A stretch of 64,000 bases of DNA from Streptomyces sp. NBC_00483 (GTDB lineage Bacteria > Actinomycetota > Actinomycetes > Streptomycetales > Streptomycetaceae), in assembly GCF_036013745.1 (NCBI RefSeq), contig NZ_CP107880.1, positions 5,394,001 through 5,458,000 of the forward strand. The letters run 5' to 3'. Under the pieces are notes generated by a model, which searched no databases, was not told where the DNA came from, and was given only the letters and a program-made list of their open reading frames with translations. Below, in pieces: positions 25,937 through 34,394 of this stretch (positions are counted from its first letter, which is position 1; every line of letters begins with the position of its first letter). The translations under genes were made by a program, and so were the position numbers.

Positions 25937-27622
25937 ATGGAGACCGAGTCGGAGCCGTACGTCCGTCTTGCGACCCTGCGTCAGCTGCACCAGGTGATGG
26001 CGGACATGAACACGGCCCGCAGTCTCGCCGACACCCTGCAGACCGTCGCGGACGGGGTCGTGAACGGGCTCGGCTACGAACTGGCGTGTGTGAACCTCGT
26101 CCGTCCCGACGGTGATCTGGTCGTCGCCGCCTTCGCGGGAAACTCCGCGGCCGAGGCCCTGATCACCGGACGCGTGGGCTCCCGCGCCGGCTGGGACCGC
26201 CGCCTCGCCATGGGTGAGCAGTGGGGCGAGCTGCGCTTCATACCGCACACCGAGGGCTGGGTCCTCGACGAGGACGACGTGCCGCAGTGGTTCACCGCCG
26301 GACCGCCGCCCCGCTTCGAGGACGAGTGGCACCCCGCCGACCGGCTCTTCGCCCCCATGTACGCGACGGGCTCCTCCGGCGGCGAACTCGTCGGCGTGAT
26401 CTCCGTCGACCGCCCGCGGGGCGGCCGCATCCCCGGCGCCTGGGGCCGCGAGGCCCTCCAGATGTACGCCTTCCAGGCCGCCATCGCGATCAGCAACGCA
26501 CGCCTTCGGTCCAACATGCAGCGCGCCCTGGTCCGCCTGGAGCGCGAGCAGCAGGCGCTGCGGGCCAGTGAGGAAAGCTTCCGCCAGGCCTTCGAGTACG
26601 CCCCCTCCGGGATGGCGATCGCCGAGATGGGCGGCGACCAGCACGGCCGGATCCTGCGGACCAACGACGCGCTGTGCCGCCTCCTCGGCCGCCCGGCATC
26701 GGCCATGCGCCGCTACTCGTTCTCCGACCTCGTGCACCCCGAGGACATCGGCACCCTGCTGCGCACCTCCGCCGAGGGCGGCCGCGCCGAGCTGCGCCTC
26801 GCCCGCCGCGACGGCACATACGTCTGGGTGTCCCTGCGCAACTCGGTGGTCGCCGACGCCGCCGACGGGCCGCGCTTCCTGCTCACCCACGTCGAGGACA
26901 TCGAGGAGCGCAAGCGCCGCGAGCTGCACCTCGCCCACCGCGCCTCGCACGACTCGCTCACCGGCCTGCCGAACTCGGCGGAGCTGCGCGCCCGCCTCTC
27001 CGCCCGCCTCTGCCGTCGCCCGTACGAGCCCGGGCCCAGCGCCATCGACTCCCTCGACGCGGCCTACGGCGACCACCGCGGCGCCGACGCGAGCGGGATC
27101 GGCTTCGACTTCGGGGCGCCCGTCCCGCACCAGTCGAACCTGTACGAGGGGTTCGACGGCTTCGACCACCAGGTGCACGTCGCCGCGCCCGAGCCCGACG
27201 CGGCCTCCGGCGCCGACAACGGCACGAAGGGCCTCGCCGTCCTCTTCTGCGACCTCGACGGCTTCAAGTCGATCAACGACAGGTTCGGGCACAACGCGGG
27301 CGACGCCGTCCTCATCGAGGTCGCCCGCCGGCTGACCAGCGTCGTACGGGACGGGGACACGGTCGCCCGGCTCGGCGGTGACGAGTTCGTGGTGCTCGCC
27401 GACGGGCTCGGCCGCGAGGACGCCCAGGACCTCGCCGTCAGGTTGCGGAACGCCATCATTCCGCCGATTCGGGTAGACGGCAGAGCGGTGCGGGTAGGGG
27501 CCAGTTTCGGTATCGGCTGGGCCCACTGCGGTATGACGGCAGAGGAAGTGCTGCAATCCGCTGACCAGCGCATGTACGTAGAGAAAAGATCACGTAGTAA
27601 GCAGCACAGGCGGGCCGGATAG
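25937..27622 (+). CDS. cdgB: Diguanylate cyclase, GAF-PAS-GGDEF (CdgB-like)
   Basis: A 561-residue soluble enzyme making cyclic di-GMP from two GTP. A GAF domain spans about residues 20-190, a PAS domain 215-330 (FRQAFEYAPSGMAIAEM, then VEDIEERKRREL), and the GGDEF domain 335-555 with DSLTGLPN and catalytic LGGDEFVVL. An insert of about 80 residues rich in Ser, Asp and Gly splits the GGDEF domain between its first and second conserved blocks, which is unusual. In S. coelicolor, CdgB controls development and is repressed by BldD. The ATG at 25937 has GGGGAG upstream; an ATG at 25859 would add a 26-residue leader. Confidence 0.9.
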   Translation: METESEPYVRLATLRQLHQVMADMNTARSLADTLQTVADGVVNGLGYELACVNLVRPDGDLVVAAFAGNSAAEALITGRVGSRAGWDRRLAMGEQWGELRFIPHTEGWVLDEDDVPQWFTAGPPPRFEDEWHPADRLFAPMYATGSSGGELVGVISVDRPRGGRIPGAWGREALQMYAFQAAIAISNARLRSNMQRALVRLEREQQALRASEESFRQAFEYAPSGMAIAEMGGDQHGRILRTNDALCRLLGRPASAMRRYSFSDLVHPEDIGTLLRTSAEGGRAELRLARRDGTYVWVSLRNSVVADAADGPRFLLTHVEDIEERKRRELHLAHRASHDSLTGLPNSAELRARLSARLCRRPYEPGPSAIDSLDAAYGDHRGADASGIGFDFGAPVPHQSNLYEGFDGFDHQVHVAAPEPDAASGADNGTKGLAVLFCDLDGFKSINDRFGHNAGDAVLIEVARRLTSVVRDGDTVARLGGDEFVVLADGLGREDAQDLAVRLRNAIIPPIRVDGRAVRVGASFGIGWAHCGMTAEEVLQSADQRMYVEKRSRSKQHRRAG

Positions 27623-27733
27623 CCCCTACATTGGGCGCGGTTCCGCATTCCCGGTGAGGCCTGGGCCACGCCGTGGGGTCGCTCGTAGCGGGTACCCTCG
27701 CCGAGGTAAGCAACGTGTAGGGAGTGATCTGGG

Positions 27734-28666
27734 ATGGCGCCCGGCAACAACAGCGGGAGCACCACGCCCGAGGACGACGATCCGTTCGGCTATCTGTACG
27801 CCGACGGGCAGGCGGCCGGGGCGACCCCGCCCGAGGGCGCGGGCGGTGGCTACGGCTACCCGAACCCGCGGTCCTCCTACCGGGCCAATCAGATCCGTAC
27901 GGTCGGTGAGCGCCAGTACGGGCAGACCCAGCCGACCCAGTCGTACCAGCAGCCGAACGCGCACTACCAGGCTCCCGAGACGATGCCCGGCGGCGGCGTT
28001 CCCAGCCAGCCGGGCCCGCCGACGGCGCCGATGCGCGGTGGCGGCCGGGGTGGCGGCCCCAACACCAAGGCGCTCCTGATCGGCGCGGTCGCCGTGGTCG
28101 CGGCCGTCGTCATCGGAATCGGCGTCGCCATGCTCAGCAACGACTCGGGCGACGAGGGCAGCGAGGCCGGCAACAAGGGGTCCGGCGGCTCGGAGTCGGT
28201 GCAGCCGAGCGAGAAGCCGTCGAAGTCGGCGTCCCCCGCCAAGGTCGACCTGCCGAAGACCGACGCGAAGACCCTGAAGCTGGCCGGCGGCACCGCCACC
28301 GCGTCCGACGTGCAGGGCGCGAAGGCCGACGGCGGGGTGTACGTCGCCGGGTTCAACAAGGTGGGCGCGAGCCTGACCTGGACCGTCAACGACATCCCGA
28401 AGGACGGCGCGTACAAGCTGTACGTCGACTACGGGGTGCCCGGCAAGGACTCCGACGCCACGATCGACGTGAACGGCACGAAGCAGTCCCGCCCGCTGAA
28501 CATGAAGAACTTCGCAGGCGCCAAGGAAGGTGACTGGGAGAAGGGCTGGACGAACACGTGGGCCATCGTCCAGCTCACCAAGGGGACCAACGCGATCACG
28601 GTCTCCTGTGACCAGGGCAACAAGTGCGACGCCAACTTCGACCGGATGTGGCTCACCCAGAGCTGA
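27734..28666 (+). CDS. Membrane-anchored CBM35-like carbohydrate-binding protein
   Basis: A 310-residue protein. Residues 1-110 are Gly/Pro/Gln/Tyr-rich and cytoplasmic, 113-137 form one transmembrane helix (LLIGAVAVVAAVVIGIGVAML), then a Ser/Lys linker, and the C-terminal 130 residues form a beta-sandwich like CBM35 (GAYKLYVDYGVPGKDSDATI, WAIVQLTKGTNAITVSC). It probably displays a sugar-binding domain outside the cell, possibly for cell-wall glycans. No catalytic domain is attached. The start follows GGGAG about 9 nt upstream. Confidence 0.8.
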   Translation: MAPGNNSGSTTPEDDDPFGYLYADGQAAGATPPEGAGGGYGYPNPRSSYRANQIRTVGERQYGQTQPTQSYQQPNAHYQAPETMPGGGVPSQPGPPTAPMRGGGRGGGPNTKALLIGAVAVVAAVVIGIGVAMLSNDSGDEGSEAGNKGSGGSESVQPSEKPSKSASPAKVDLPKTDAKTLKLAGGTATASDVQGAKADGGVYVAGFNKVGASLTWTVNDIPKDGAYKLYVDYGVPGKDSDATIDVNGTKQSRPLNMKNFAGAKEGDWEKGWTNTWAIVQLTKGTNAITVSCDQGNKCDANFDRMWLTQS

Positions 28667-28668
28667 GT

Positions 28669-28690
28669 CGATCGCCGCAAGGGGCTTGAG
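28669..28690. repeat. Fragment of the dispersed intergenic repeat (reverse)
   Basis: GATCGCCGCAAGGGGCTTGAG matches only the last third of the repeat consensus, just after the CBM35 gene. Confidence 0.55.
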
Positions 28691-28704
28691 CGAGCTTGAC
28701 GGAG

Positions 28705-29634
28705 TCAGGCCGCCCCGACGTGTTCGGCGACCGTGACCCGGCCCACCAGGTCCTCGTACGTCGCGGTGTCGAACTCGCCCGCCACGGGGGACACCACCGT
28801 CGCCGCGGACAGTGCCACCGCGCGGGCCAGGCGCTGGGGCCACGGCAAGTGGTCGACGTGGCCGGAGAGCAGGCCCGCGACCGCCGAGTCGCCGGCGCCC
28901 GTGGGGTTGCCGCGGAGGCGGCCGGGGGCCGGGGCGCGCCACTCGCCGTCCGCCGTGAGGGCGCACAGGCCGTCCGCCCCGAGCGAGGCGACCACCGCGT
29001 GCGCCCCGCGCCGCCGCGCGTCCTTCATGGCCTGCAACGGCTCGTGGGAGCCGGTGAGTTCGGCCAGCTCGTCCGCGTTCGGCTTCACCAGGTCGGGGCG
29101 GGCCGCGACGCCGCGGCGCAGCGGTTCGCCGCTGGTGTCGAGGAGTACGGGCACCGAGGCGGCCCGCGCGGCCCGTACGAGCGTCGCGTAGGCGCCGACC
29201 GGGACGCCAGGCGGCAGGCTGCCGCACAGGGCCACCGCGGAGGCGGAGCGCAGCAGATCCGCGTACGCCTCCTGGAAGGCCGTCCACTCGGCGGGCGTGA
29301 TGGTCGGACCCGGCTCGTTGAGCTGTGTCGTGTCGCCGGTCGACGCGTCGGCGACGGCGATCGTGCGGCGGGTCGCGCCGGAGACGGGCACCAGCGCGTC
29401 CGCGACGCCCGGCGTGCCGAGCAGCTGCTCCTGGAGCGTGCGGCCCGTCGCGCCGCCCACGAATCCCGTCACGGCCACCTCGTGACCGAGCGCGGCGAGC
29501 ACCCGCGCCACGTTCAGACCCTTGCCGCCGGGCCGCTCGGTGACCTCGGTGACGCGGTGCGTGGCGTGCGGCCGCAGGGACCGCACCCCGTACGTGATGT
29601 CGAGCGCGGTGTTCAGCGTGACCGTGAGGATCAC
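28705..29634 (-). CDS. PfkB-family hexose kinase (1-phosphofructokinase type)
   Basis: A 309-residue ribokinase-fold kinase. The substrate motif near residue 35 is RPGGKGLNVARVLAALG, and the C-terminal PfkB signature NPTGAGDSAVAGLLSG contains the catalytic Asp. The family phosphorylates fructose 1-phosphate, tagatose 6-phosphate or similar sugars in the cytoplasm. It is downstream of nagK-nagA on the same strand but separated by a hairpin, with its own TTGACT promoter, so it is linked in theme more than in transcript. It begins with GTG after a purine-rich stretch. Confidence 0.88.
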   Translation of the reverse strand: MILTVTLNTALDITYGVRSLRPHATHRVTEVTERPGGKGLNVARVLAALGHEVAVTGFVGGATGRTLQEQLLGTPGVADALVPVSGATRRTIAVADASTGDTTQLNEPGPTITPAEWTAFQEAYADLLRSASAVALCGSLPPGVPVGAYATLVRAARAASVPVLLDTSGEPLRRGVAARPDLVKPNADELAELTGSHEPLQAMKDARRRGAHAVVASLGADGLCALTADGEWRAPAPGRLRGNPTGAGDSAVAGLLSGHVDHLPWPQRLARAVALSAATVVSPVAGEFDTATYEDLVGRVTVAEHVGAA

Positions 29635-29659
29635 AGGACCCCACCCCCCTTACGTACTT

Positions 29660-29691
29660 TCAGTAACGGGGCCTGATCATGCCAAAGTCAA
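29660..29691 (-). promoter_or_regulatory. Candidate promoter of the hexose kinase gene
   Basis: On the reverse strand TTGACT (29691-29686) is 19-20 nt from TTACTGA (29666-29660). The -35 overlaps the foot of the nagA terminator stem. Confidence 0.4.
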
Positions 29692-29725
29692 GGCGGTTGG
29701 CCCAGACCTCGGGTCAACCGCCTTG
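29689..29725 (-). terminator. Terminator of the nagK-nagA operon
   Basis: CAAGGCGGTTG and CAACCGCCTTG pair, with an inner CCC/GGG and a 7-nt loop, 14 nt after the nagA stop. Confidence 0.75.
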
Positions 29726-29738
29726 TACGAGCCGTAAG

Positions 29739-30875
29739 TTACGGACGGATCAGCCACTCGCCCTTGCGCAGCACGCCCTTGACCTCGAACTCCGCGTCCA
29801 GGACCACGAGATCGGCGTCCTTGCCGGGCTCCAGCGAGCCCACCTTGTCGTACATGCCGAGGAGTTGGGCCGGGTTCGCGGAGATGGCCCGGACGACGTC
29901 CTCGACGGGCAGTTTGTCGATCGTCACGGCACGCTTGAACGCCCGGTCGAGGGTCAGCGTCGAGCCCGCGATGGAGCCGCCCTCCACGAGCCGCGCCACG
30001 CTGTCCTTCACCTCGACCTCCAGCGGGCCGAGCATGTAGCGCCCGTCGCCGAACCCGGCGGCGTCCATCGCGTCGGTGATGAACGCGACCTTCTCCGCGC
30101 CCTTGTGATGGAACGCCAGCTCCAGGGCGGCCGGGTGCAGATGCGTGCCGTCGTTGATCAGCTCGACGGTGATGCGGTCGTCCTCCAGGAGCGCCGCGAT
30201 CGGTCCCGGGTCGCGGTGGCCGAGGGGCGGCATCGCGTTGAAGAGGTGCGTGGCGACCGTGGCGCCCGCGTCGATGGCCGCGGCCGTCTGCTCGTACGAC
30301 GCGTCGGTGTGCCCGATCGCGGCGATCACGCCGTGCTCGGCGAGGAGGCGCACGGAGTCGATGCCGCCGGGCAGTTCGGTGGCGAGAGTGACCATCTTGG
30401 CCTGGCCGCGGGCGGCGTCGATCAGCTTGCGGACCTCGGCCGGGTCGGGGTCGCGCAGCAGCGTCTCGTCGTGGGCGCCCTTGCGGCACGGCGAGATGAA
30501 CGGGCCCTCGAAGTGGATGCCCGCGATCTCGCCGTGCTCGGCCAGCTCGGAGAGCAGCCCCGCGCGCTGCACGAGGAAGTCCATGTCGCCGGTGACGAAG
30601 GACGCGACGATCGTGGTCGTGCCGTGCTGCTGGTGCGTGCGCACCCCCGTGAGGATCTCGTCGATCGCACCGGAGGTGAAGGACGCGCCGCCGCCGCCGT
30701 GGTTGTGCATGTCGACGAAGCCGGGCACCACCCAGTGGCCTGTCAGGTCGACGGTCTCGGCGCCGTCGGGGGCAGCCCCGGCGATCTTCGTGCCGTCGAC
30801 GATGACGCGTCCGTCGGTGACGGTCCCGGTGGGCAGAACCACCTTGGCGCCGGCGAGCACCTTTGCTGTGGCCAT
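29739..30875 (-). CDS. nagA: N-acetylglucosamine-6-phosphate deacetylase
   Basis: A 378-residue amidohydrolase that converts GlcNAc-6-phosphate to glucosamine-6-phosphate and acetate. Metal-binding VPGFVDMHNHGGGG is near residue 51, HFEGPFISPCRKGAH near 121, AIGHTDASYEQ with a second His, HLFNAMPPLGHR, and the catalytic Asp in FITDAMDAAG near residue 260. The start codon overlaps the nagK stop by one base (TGATG), so translation is coupled. The upstream dre site implies DasR control with GlcN-6-P as inducer. Confidence 0.95.
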   Translation of the reverse strand: MATAKVLAGAKVVLPTGTVTDGRVIVDGTKIAGAAPDGAETVDLTGHWVVPGFVDMHNHGGGGASFTSGAIDEILTGVRTHQQHGTTTIVASFVTGDMDFLVQRAGLLSELAEHGEIAGIHFEGPFISPCRKGAHDETLLRDPDPAEVRKLIDAARGQAKMVTLATELPGGIDSVRLLAEHGVIAAIGHTDASYEQTAAAIDAGATVATHLFNAMPPLGHRDPGPIAALLEDDRITVELINDGTHLHPAALELAFHHKGAEKVAFITDAMDAAGFGDGRYMLGPLEVEVKDSVARLVEGGSIAGSTLTLDRAFKRAVTIDKLPVEDVVRAISANPAQLLGMYDKVGSLEPGKDADLVVLDAEFEVKGVLRKGEWLIRP

Positions 30876-31843
30876 CAGGCGGTTACCTCCGAGGATCCAG
30901 TGGCTGCGGTGTGTTGGGGCTTTTGGCGGTCGAGCAGGTCCCAGGCGAGCAGGCCCGCGCCCAGGCATCCGGCGCTGTCCCCGAGGACGGCCGGGACGAT
31001 CGTGGGGAGCGCCTGGAAGGTGACACGCTCCCCGACGGCCGCACGCAGGGGTGTGAACAAGGTTTCCCCGGCCTCGGCGAGCCCGCCACCGATGATGAGC
31101 GTGCGGGGGTCCAGCAGAGTGAGCGCGAGCACCAGCCCGTCGGCGAGCGCGTCCACCGCGTCCTGCCAGACCTGGACCGCCTTCGGGTCGCCCGCGTCGA
31201 CGGCCTTCGCGCAGTCCGCCGCGGTCGCCTTCTCGTCGCCGCTCGCCTCCTGCCAGGCCAGGGTGACCGCGGAGGCGGAGGCGTACCGCTCCAGGCAGCC
31301 GCGCTGACCGCAGCCACAGGCCACACCGCCGGGGCGGACGACCACATGGCCGATCTCGCCGGCGGAGCCGTGCGCGCCGGGCTCGATGCGCCCGTCGATG
31401 CCGATGGCGCCGGCTATCCCGGTCCCCAGCGGCATGAAGAGGAACCGGTCGGCGTCCTTGCCGGCGCCGAGCCGCCCCTCGCCGAGCCCGCCGGTGCGCA
31501 CGTCGTGGCCGAGCGCCACGGGGATGCCGCCGAGCCGCTCGCTGAGCAGGGCCCGCATGGGGACGTCGCGCCAGCCGAGGTTGGCCGCGAAGAGGGCGAT
31601 GCCGTCCTTCTCGTCCACGACGCCGGGCACCGCGACCCCGGCGGCGCTCGCGGGCTCGCCGAGGTGCCGCTCGCCGTACGCGCGCAGTTCGGCGGCGAAG
31701 TCGAGGATCGACTCCACGACCGCGTCGGCGCCGCGCTCGCGCTGGGTCGCCCGGCGCGCCTGGTGCAGCAGATTGCCGTCGGCCCCGACCAGGGCGGCCT
31801 TCATCCCGGTGCCGCCCACGTCCAGGGCGATGACATGTTTCAC
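30875..31843 (-). CDS. nagK: ROK-family N-acetylglucosamine kinase
   Basis: A 322-residue sugar kinase. The ATP phosphate loop IALDVGGTGMKAALV is at residue 5, the sugar-binding EIGHVVVRPGG near residue 160, and the ROK zinc signature CGCGQRGCLERY follows. Paired with nagA, it would phosphorylate N-acetylglucosamine released from chitin or peptidoglycan. It begins with GTG at MKHVIALDVGG (the frame is open further upstream). No clear Shine-Dalgarno is present, and a DasR-type site lies 29 nt upstream of the start. Confidence 0.88.
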   Translation of the reverse strand: MKHVIALDVGGTGMKAALVGADGNLLHQARRATQRERGADAVVESILDFAAELRAYGERHLGEPASAAGVAVPGVVDEKDGIALFAANLGWRDVPMRALLSERLGGIPVALGHDVRTGGLGEGRLGAGKDADRFLFMPLGTGIAGAIGIDGRIEPGAHGSAGEIGHVVVRPGGVACGCGQRGCLERYASASAVTLAWQEASGDEKATAADCAKAVDAGDPKAVQVWQDAVDALADGLVLALTLLDPRTLIIGGGLAEAGETLFTPLRAAVGERVTFQALPTIVPAVLGDSAGCLGAGLLAWDLLDRQKPQHTAATGSSEVTA

Positions 31844-31871
31844 GGGGGACAGTCTCGCGCGTCCACCCTTG

Positions 31872-31887
31872 AGAGGTCTAGTCCAGT
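31872..31887. promoter_or_regulatory. DasR-responsive element (dre) before nagK-nagA
   Basis: AGAGGTCTAGTCCAGT matches the DasR consensus ACTGGTCTAGACCAGT at 13 of 16 positions. It is 29 nt upstream of nagK and 97 nt from the divergent sugar-binding protein gene. DasR control of nagKA is established in S. coelicolor. Confidence 0.82.
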
Positions 31888-31983
31888 CCCCCCTCGTTTC
31901 CGCTCCGACACCCATGTGGTGTAGACCTTCCGTGGGACCATGGGACAGGCCTGTGGCACGAGGGACAAAGTTGGAGTGCGGCA

Positions 31984-33252
31984 GTGCGCAAGGGGAGGAC
32001 GGCTCTGACCGTGGCGGCCGCGCTCGGGGTGGTGGCCGCGTCGTCGCTGCTCACCGCCTGTGGGAGCGGTGACTCCGACGCCGTCACGCTGAAGCTGGTC
32101 GCGGCCGACTACGGCGACTCCGAGGCCAACGGCTCCCAGAAGTACTGGGACGACGTCGCCGCCGGCTTCGAGAAGCAGCACCCGGGCATCAAGGTCGACG
32201 TCGACGTCTACTCCTGGGACGTCGTCGACAAGAAGGTCAAGGACATGGTCGCCGCGGGCCACGCGCCCGACATGGCGCAGATCGGCGCGTACGCCGACTA
32301 CGCCGCGGCGGACAAGCTGTACTCCGTCGACAAGCTGCTCTCCGTGCCGGTCCAGGCCGATTTCGTCGGCCAGATGAGCCAGGCGGGCGAGATCAAGGGC
32401 GCGCAGTACGGCATGCCGTTCGCCGCCTCCACGCGCCGCCTCTTCTACAACAAGAAGCTCTTCACGCAGGCCGGCATCACGCCGCCGAAGACCTGGGCCG
32501 ACCTCGTGTCCGACGCCAAGGCGCTCAAGGCGCAGGGCGTGCGCTACCCCTTCGCGCTGCCGCTCGGCACGGAAGAGGCGCAGGCCGAGACGCTGATCTG
32601 GATGCTCAGCAACGGCGGCGGCTACACCGACAACGTCGGCAGCTACGCCCTCGACGACAAGAAGAACGTCGAGGCCCTGTCCTGGCTCAAGAACAACCTG
32701 GTCACCAAGGGCCTCACCGGCCCGACCGCCCCCGGCGAGCTCAACCGCACGCCCGCCTTCCAGGCCTTCGCCAAGGGCCAGGTCGGCATGTTGTCCGGCC
32801 ACCCCACGCTGATGAACATGGCCAAGGCGAAGGGCGTCGACTACGGCGACGTGGCGATCCCCGGACCCGACGGCACGCCCAGGTCCACGATGGGCGTCAC
32901 CGACTGGATGATGGCGTTCAAGCAGGGCGGCCACCCCAAGGAGACCGGGGCGTTCCTCGACTACGCGTACAACAAGAAGAACGTCCTCGACTTCTCCCGC
33001 AAGTACACCGTCGCGCCGGTCACGGTCTCCGCGTCGAACGCGATGACGTCCTCGGCCAAGGACAAGGCCCTGCGCCCGTTCATCGACGAGCTGGCGGGCG
33101 CCACGTACTACCCGGCCAACAAGACGTCCTGGCCCGAGGTCAGCGCCGAGATCAAGAAGCAGATCGGCTCCACGGTTACGCCGCAGGGCAGCGCGGCGGG
33201 CACCCTCGGCGCGATCCAGAACGACGCGGCGGCCGCGGAATCCGCGGAGTAG
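31984..33252 (+). CDS. Extracellular sugar-binding lipoprotein (ABC importer)
   Basis: A 422-residue family 1 solute-binding protein. The lipoprotein signal (ALTVAAALGVVAASSLLTAC) places the lipid Cys near residue 26. The mature protein has KYWDDVAAGFEKQHPGIKV and GMPFAASTRRLFYNKKLF, typical of maltose/oligosaccharide binders. No permease gene is adjacent, so it is an orphan that would need a permease elsewhere and possibly MsiK as ATPase. It faces nagK across a dre site, which suggests an amino-sugar ligand. GTG start with GGAG 7 nt upstream. Confidence 0.9.
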   Translation: MRKGRTALTVAAALGVVAASSLLTACGSGDSDAVTLKLVAADYGDSEANGSQKYWDDVAAGFEKQHPGIKVDVDVYSWDVVDKKVKDMVAAGHAPDMAQIGAYADYAAADKLYSVDKLLSVPVQADFVGQMSQAGEIKGAQYGMPFAASTRRLFYNKKLFTQAGITPPKTWADLVSDAKALKAQGVRYPFALPLGTEEAQAETLIWMLSNGGGYTDNVGSYALDDKKNVEALSWLKNNLVTKGLTGPTAPGELNRTPAFQAFAKGQVGMLSGHPTLMNMAKAKGVDYGDVAIPGPDGTPRSTMGVTDWMMAFKQGGHPKETGAFLDYAYNKKNVLDFSRKYTVAPVTVSASNAMTSSAKDKALRPFIDELAGATYYPANKTSWPEVSAEIKKQIGSTVTPQGSAAGTLGAIQNDAAAAESAE

Positions 33253-33253
33253 C

Positions 33254-33490
33254 GTGACGGGCATGGGTCCCCTCGGCGAGCGCGAACGCGCGGTGCTCAC
33301 GTTCGAGGGCCGTGGCTGGTCCTCGCCGGGCGCCAAGGAGCGTGCGATCCGCGAGGAACTGGACCTGGCGCCGGTCCGCTACTTCCAACTCCTGAACGCA
33401 CTCCTGGACGACCCCAGGGCCCTGGAGTTCGCTCCGGTGACGGTGAACAGGTTGCGGCGGGTGCGAGAGGCGCGGCGCGGCGAGCGCTAG
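33254..33490 (+). CDS. DUF3263-family small protein
   Basis: A 78-residue actinobacterial protein with LGERERAVLTFEGRGWSSPGAKERAIREEL followed by RYFQLLNALLDDPRALEFAP, cut here as two pieces of one helical domain. The pattern is like a small helix-turn-helix, but DNA binding is not proven. It begins one base after the binding-protein stop, so the two genes are probably co-transcribed. Function unknown. Confidence 0.83.
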   Translation: MTGMGPLGERERAVLTFEGRGWSSPGAKERAIREELDLAPVRYFQLLNALLDDPRALEFAPVTVNRLRRVREARRGER

Positions 33491-33492
33491 CC

Positions 33493-33540
33493 CCGGGGCT
33501 CTGCCCCGGACCCCGCTGCTCAATCGCCGCAGGGGCTTGA
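33493..33540. repeat. Dispersed palindromic intergenic repeat, copy 4 (reverse)
   Basis: From CCGGGGCTCTGCCCCGGACC to CGCCGCAGGGGCTTGA, a full-length copy between the DUF3263 gene and otsB. Confidence 0.9.
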
Positions 33541-33563
33541 GTGATACGGCTATCGTCAACGGC

Positions 33564-34394
33564 ATGGCCAGCCATGAGCACGCCCCCCGGACAACCGCCG
33601 GCCGCGACGGCCTGGACGCCATCCTCGCCCACCCGCACCGCGCGGTGATCGCCATCGACTTCGACGGCACCCTCGCCCCCATCGTCCCGGACCCCGACCA
33701 GGCCCGTGCCCACCCCGACGTGGTCCCGGCCCTCGCCGCCCTCGCCCCGAAGGTCGCCGCGATCGCGGTCGTCACGGGCCGCCCGGCGAGCGTCGCGGTC
33801 CGCCACGGAGGCTTCTCCGGCGTCCCCGGCCTCGAACACCTCGTCGTCCTCGGGCACTACGGCGCCGAACGCTGGGACGCCGTCACCGGCACGGTCAGCG
33901 CCCCCGCCCCGCACCCCGGCGTGGCCACCGTCCGGGCCGAACTCCCCGGCGTACTGGCCGAGTCGAACCTCTGGCACGACACGTACATCGAGGAGAAGGG
34001 CCGCGCCGTCGCGATCCACACGCGCCGCGCAAAGGACCCGCAGGCCGCCTTCGACACCCTCCGCGAACCCCTGGCGGAACTCGCCGCCCGGCACGGCCTG
34101 ATCGTGGAGCCGGGCCGCATGGTCCTGGAGCTGCGCCCGCCGGGCGTCGACAAGGGCGTGGCGCTCACCGAGTACGTACGGGAGGTGGGCGCCGAGTCCG
34201 TCCTCTACGCGGGCGACGACCTCGGCGACCTCCCGGCCTTCGCGGCAGTGGAGAAACTGCGCTCCGACGGGGTTCCGGGGCTCTTGGTGGCGGCGGACAC
34301 GGTGGTGACCGAACTCGCCGACAGGGCCGACCTGTTGGTGGAGGGCCCCGGGGAGTTGGCCGCCTTCTTCTCAGGCCTCGCGCAGCGCCTCTAG
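33564..34394 (+). CDS. otsB: Trehalose-6-phosphate phosphatase
   Basis: A 276-residue HAD-superfamily enzyme. HAD motif I is IAIDFDGTLAPIVPD near residue 33 (nucleophile Asp and acid Asp), motif II VVTGRPAS, and motif IV YAGDDLGDLPAF with the Mg-binding Asp residues. It removes phosphate from trehalose 6-phosphate. The ATG at 33564 follows TATCGT by 7 nt (leaderless). An earlier TTG would start inside the intergenic repeat. The 3' end overlaps the convergent otsA gene by 24 bp. Confidence 0.92.
   Translation: MASHEHAPRTTAGRDGLDAILAHPHRAVIAIDFDGTLAPIVPDPDQARAHPDVVPALAALAPKVAAIAVVTGRPASVAVRHGGFSGVPGLEHLVVLGHYGAERWDAVTGTVSAPAPHPGVATVRAELPGVLAESNLWHDTYIEEKGRAVAIHTRRAKDPQAAFDTLREPLAELAARHGLIVEPGRMVLELRPPGVDKGVALTEYVREVGAESVLYAGDDLGDLPAFAAVEKLRSDGVPGLLVAADTVVTELADRADLLVEGPGELAAFFSGLAQRL

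Noticed and set aside
33537..33539. TTG start for otsB
   Set aside because: It would translate the edge of an intergenic repeat. ATG 33564 has a leaderless -10.
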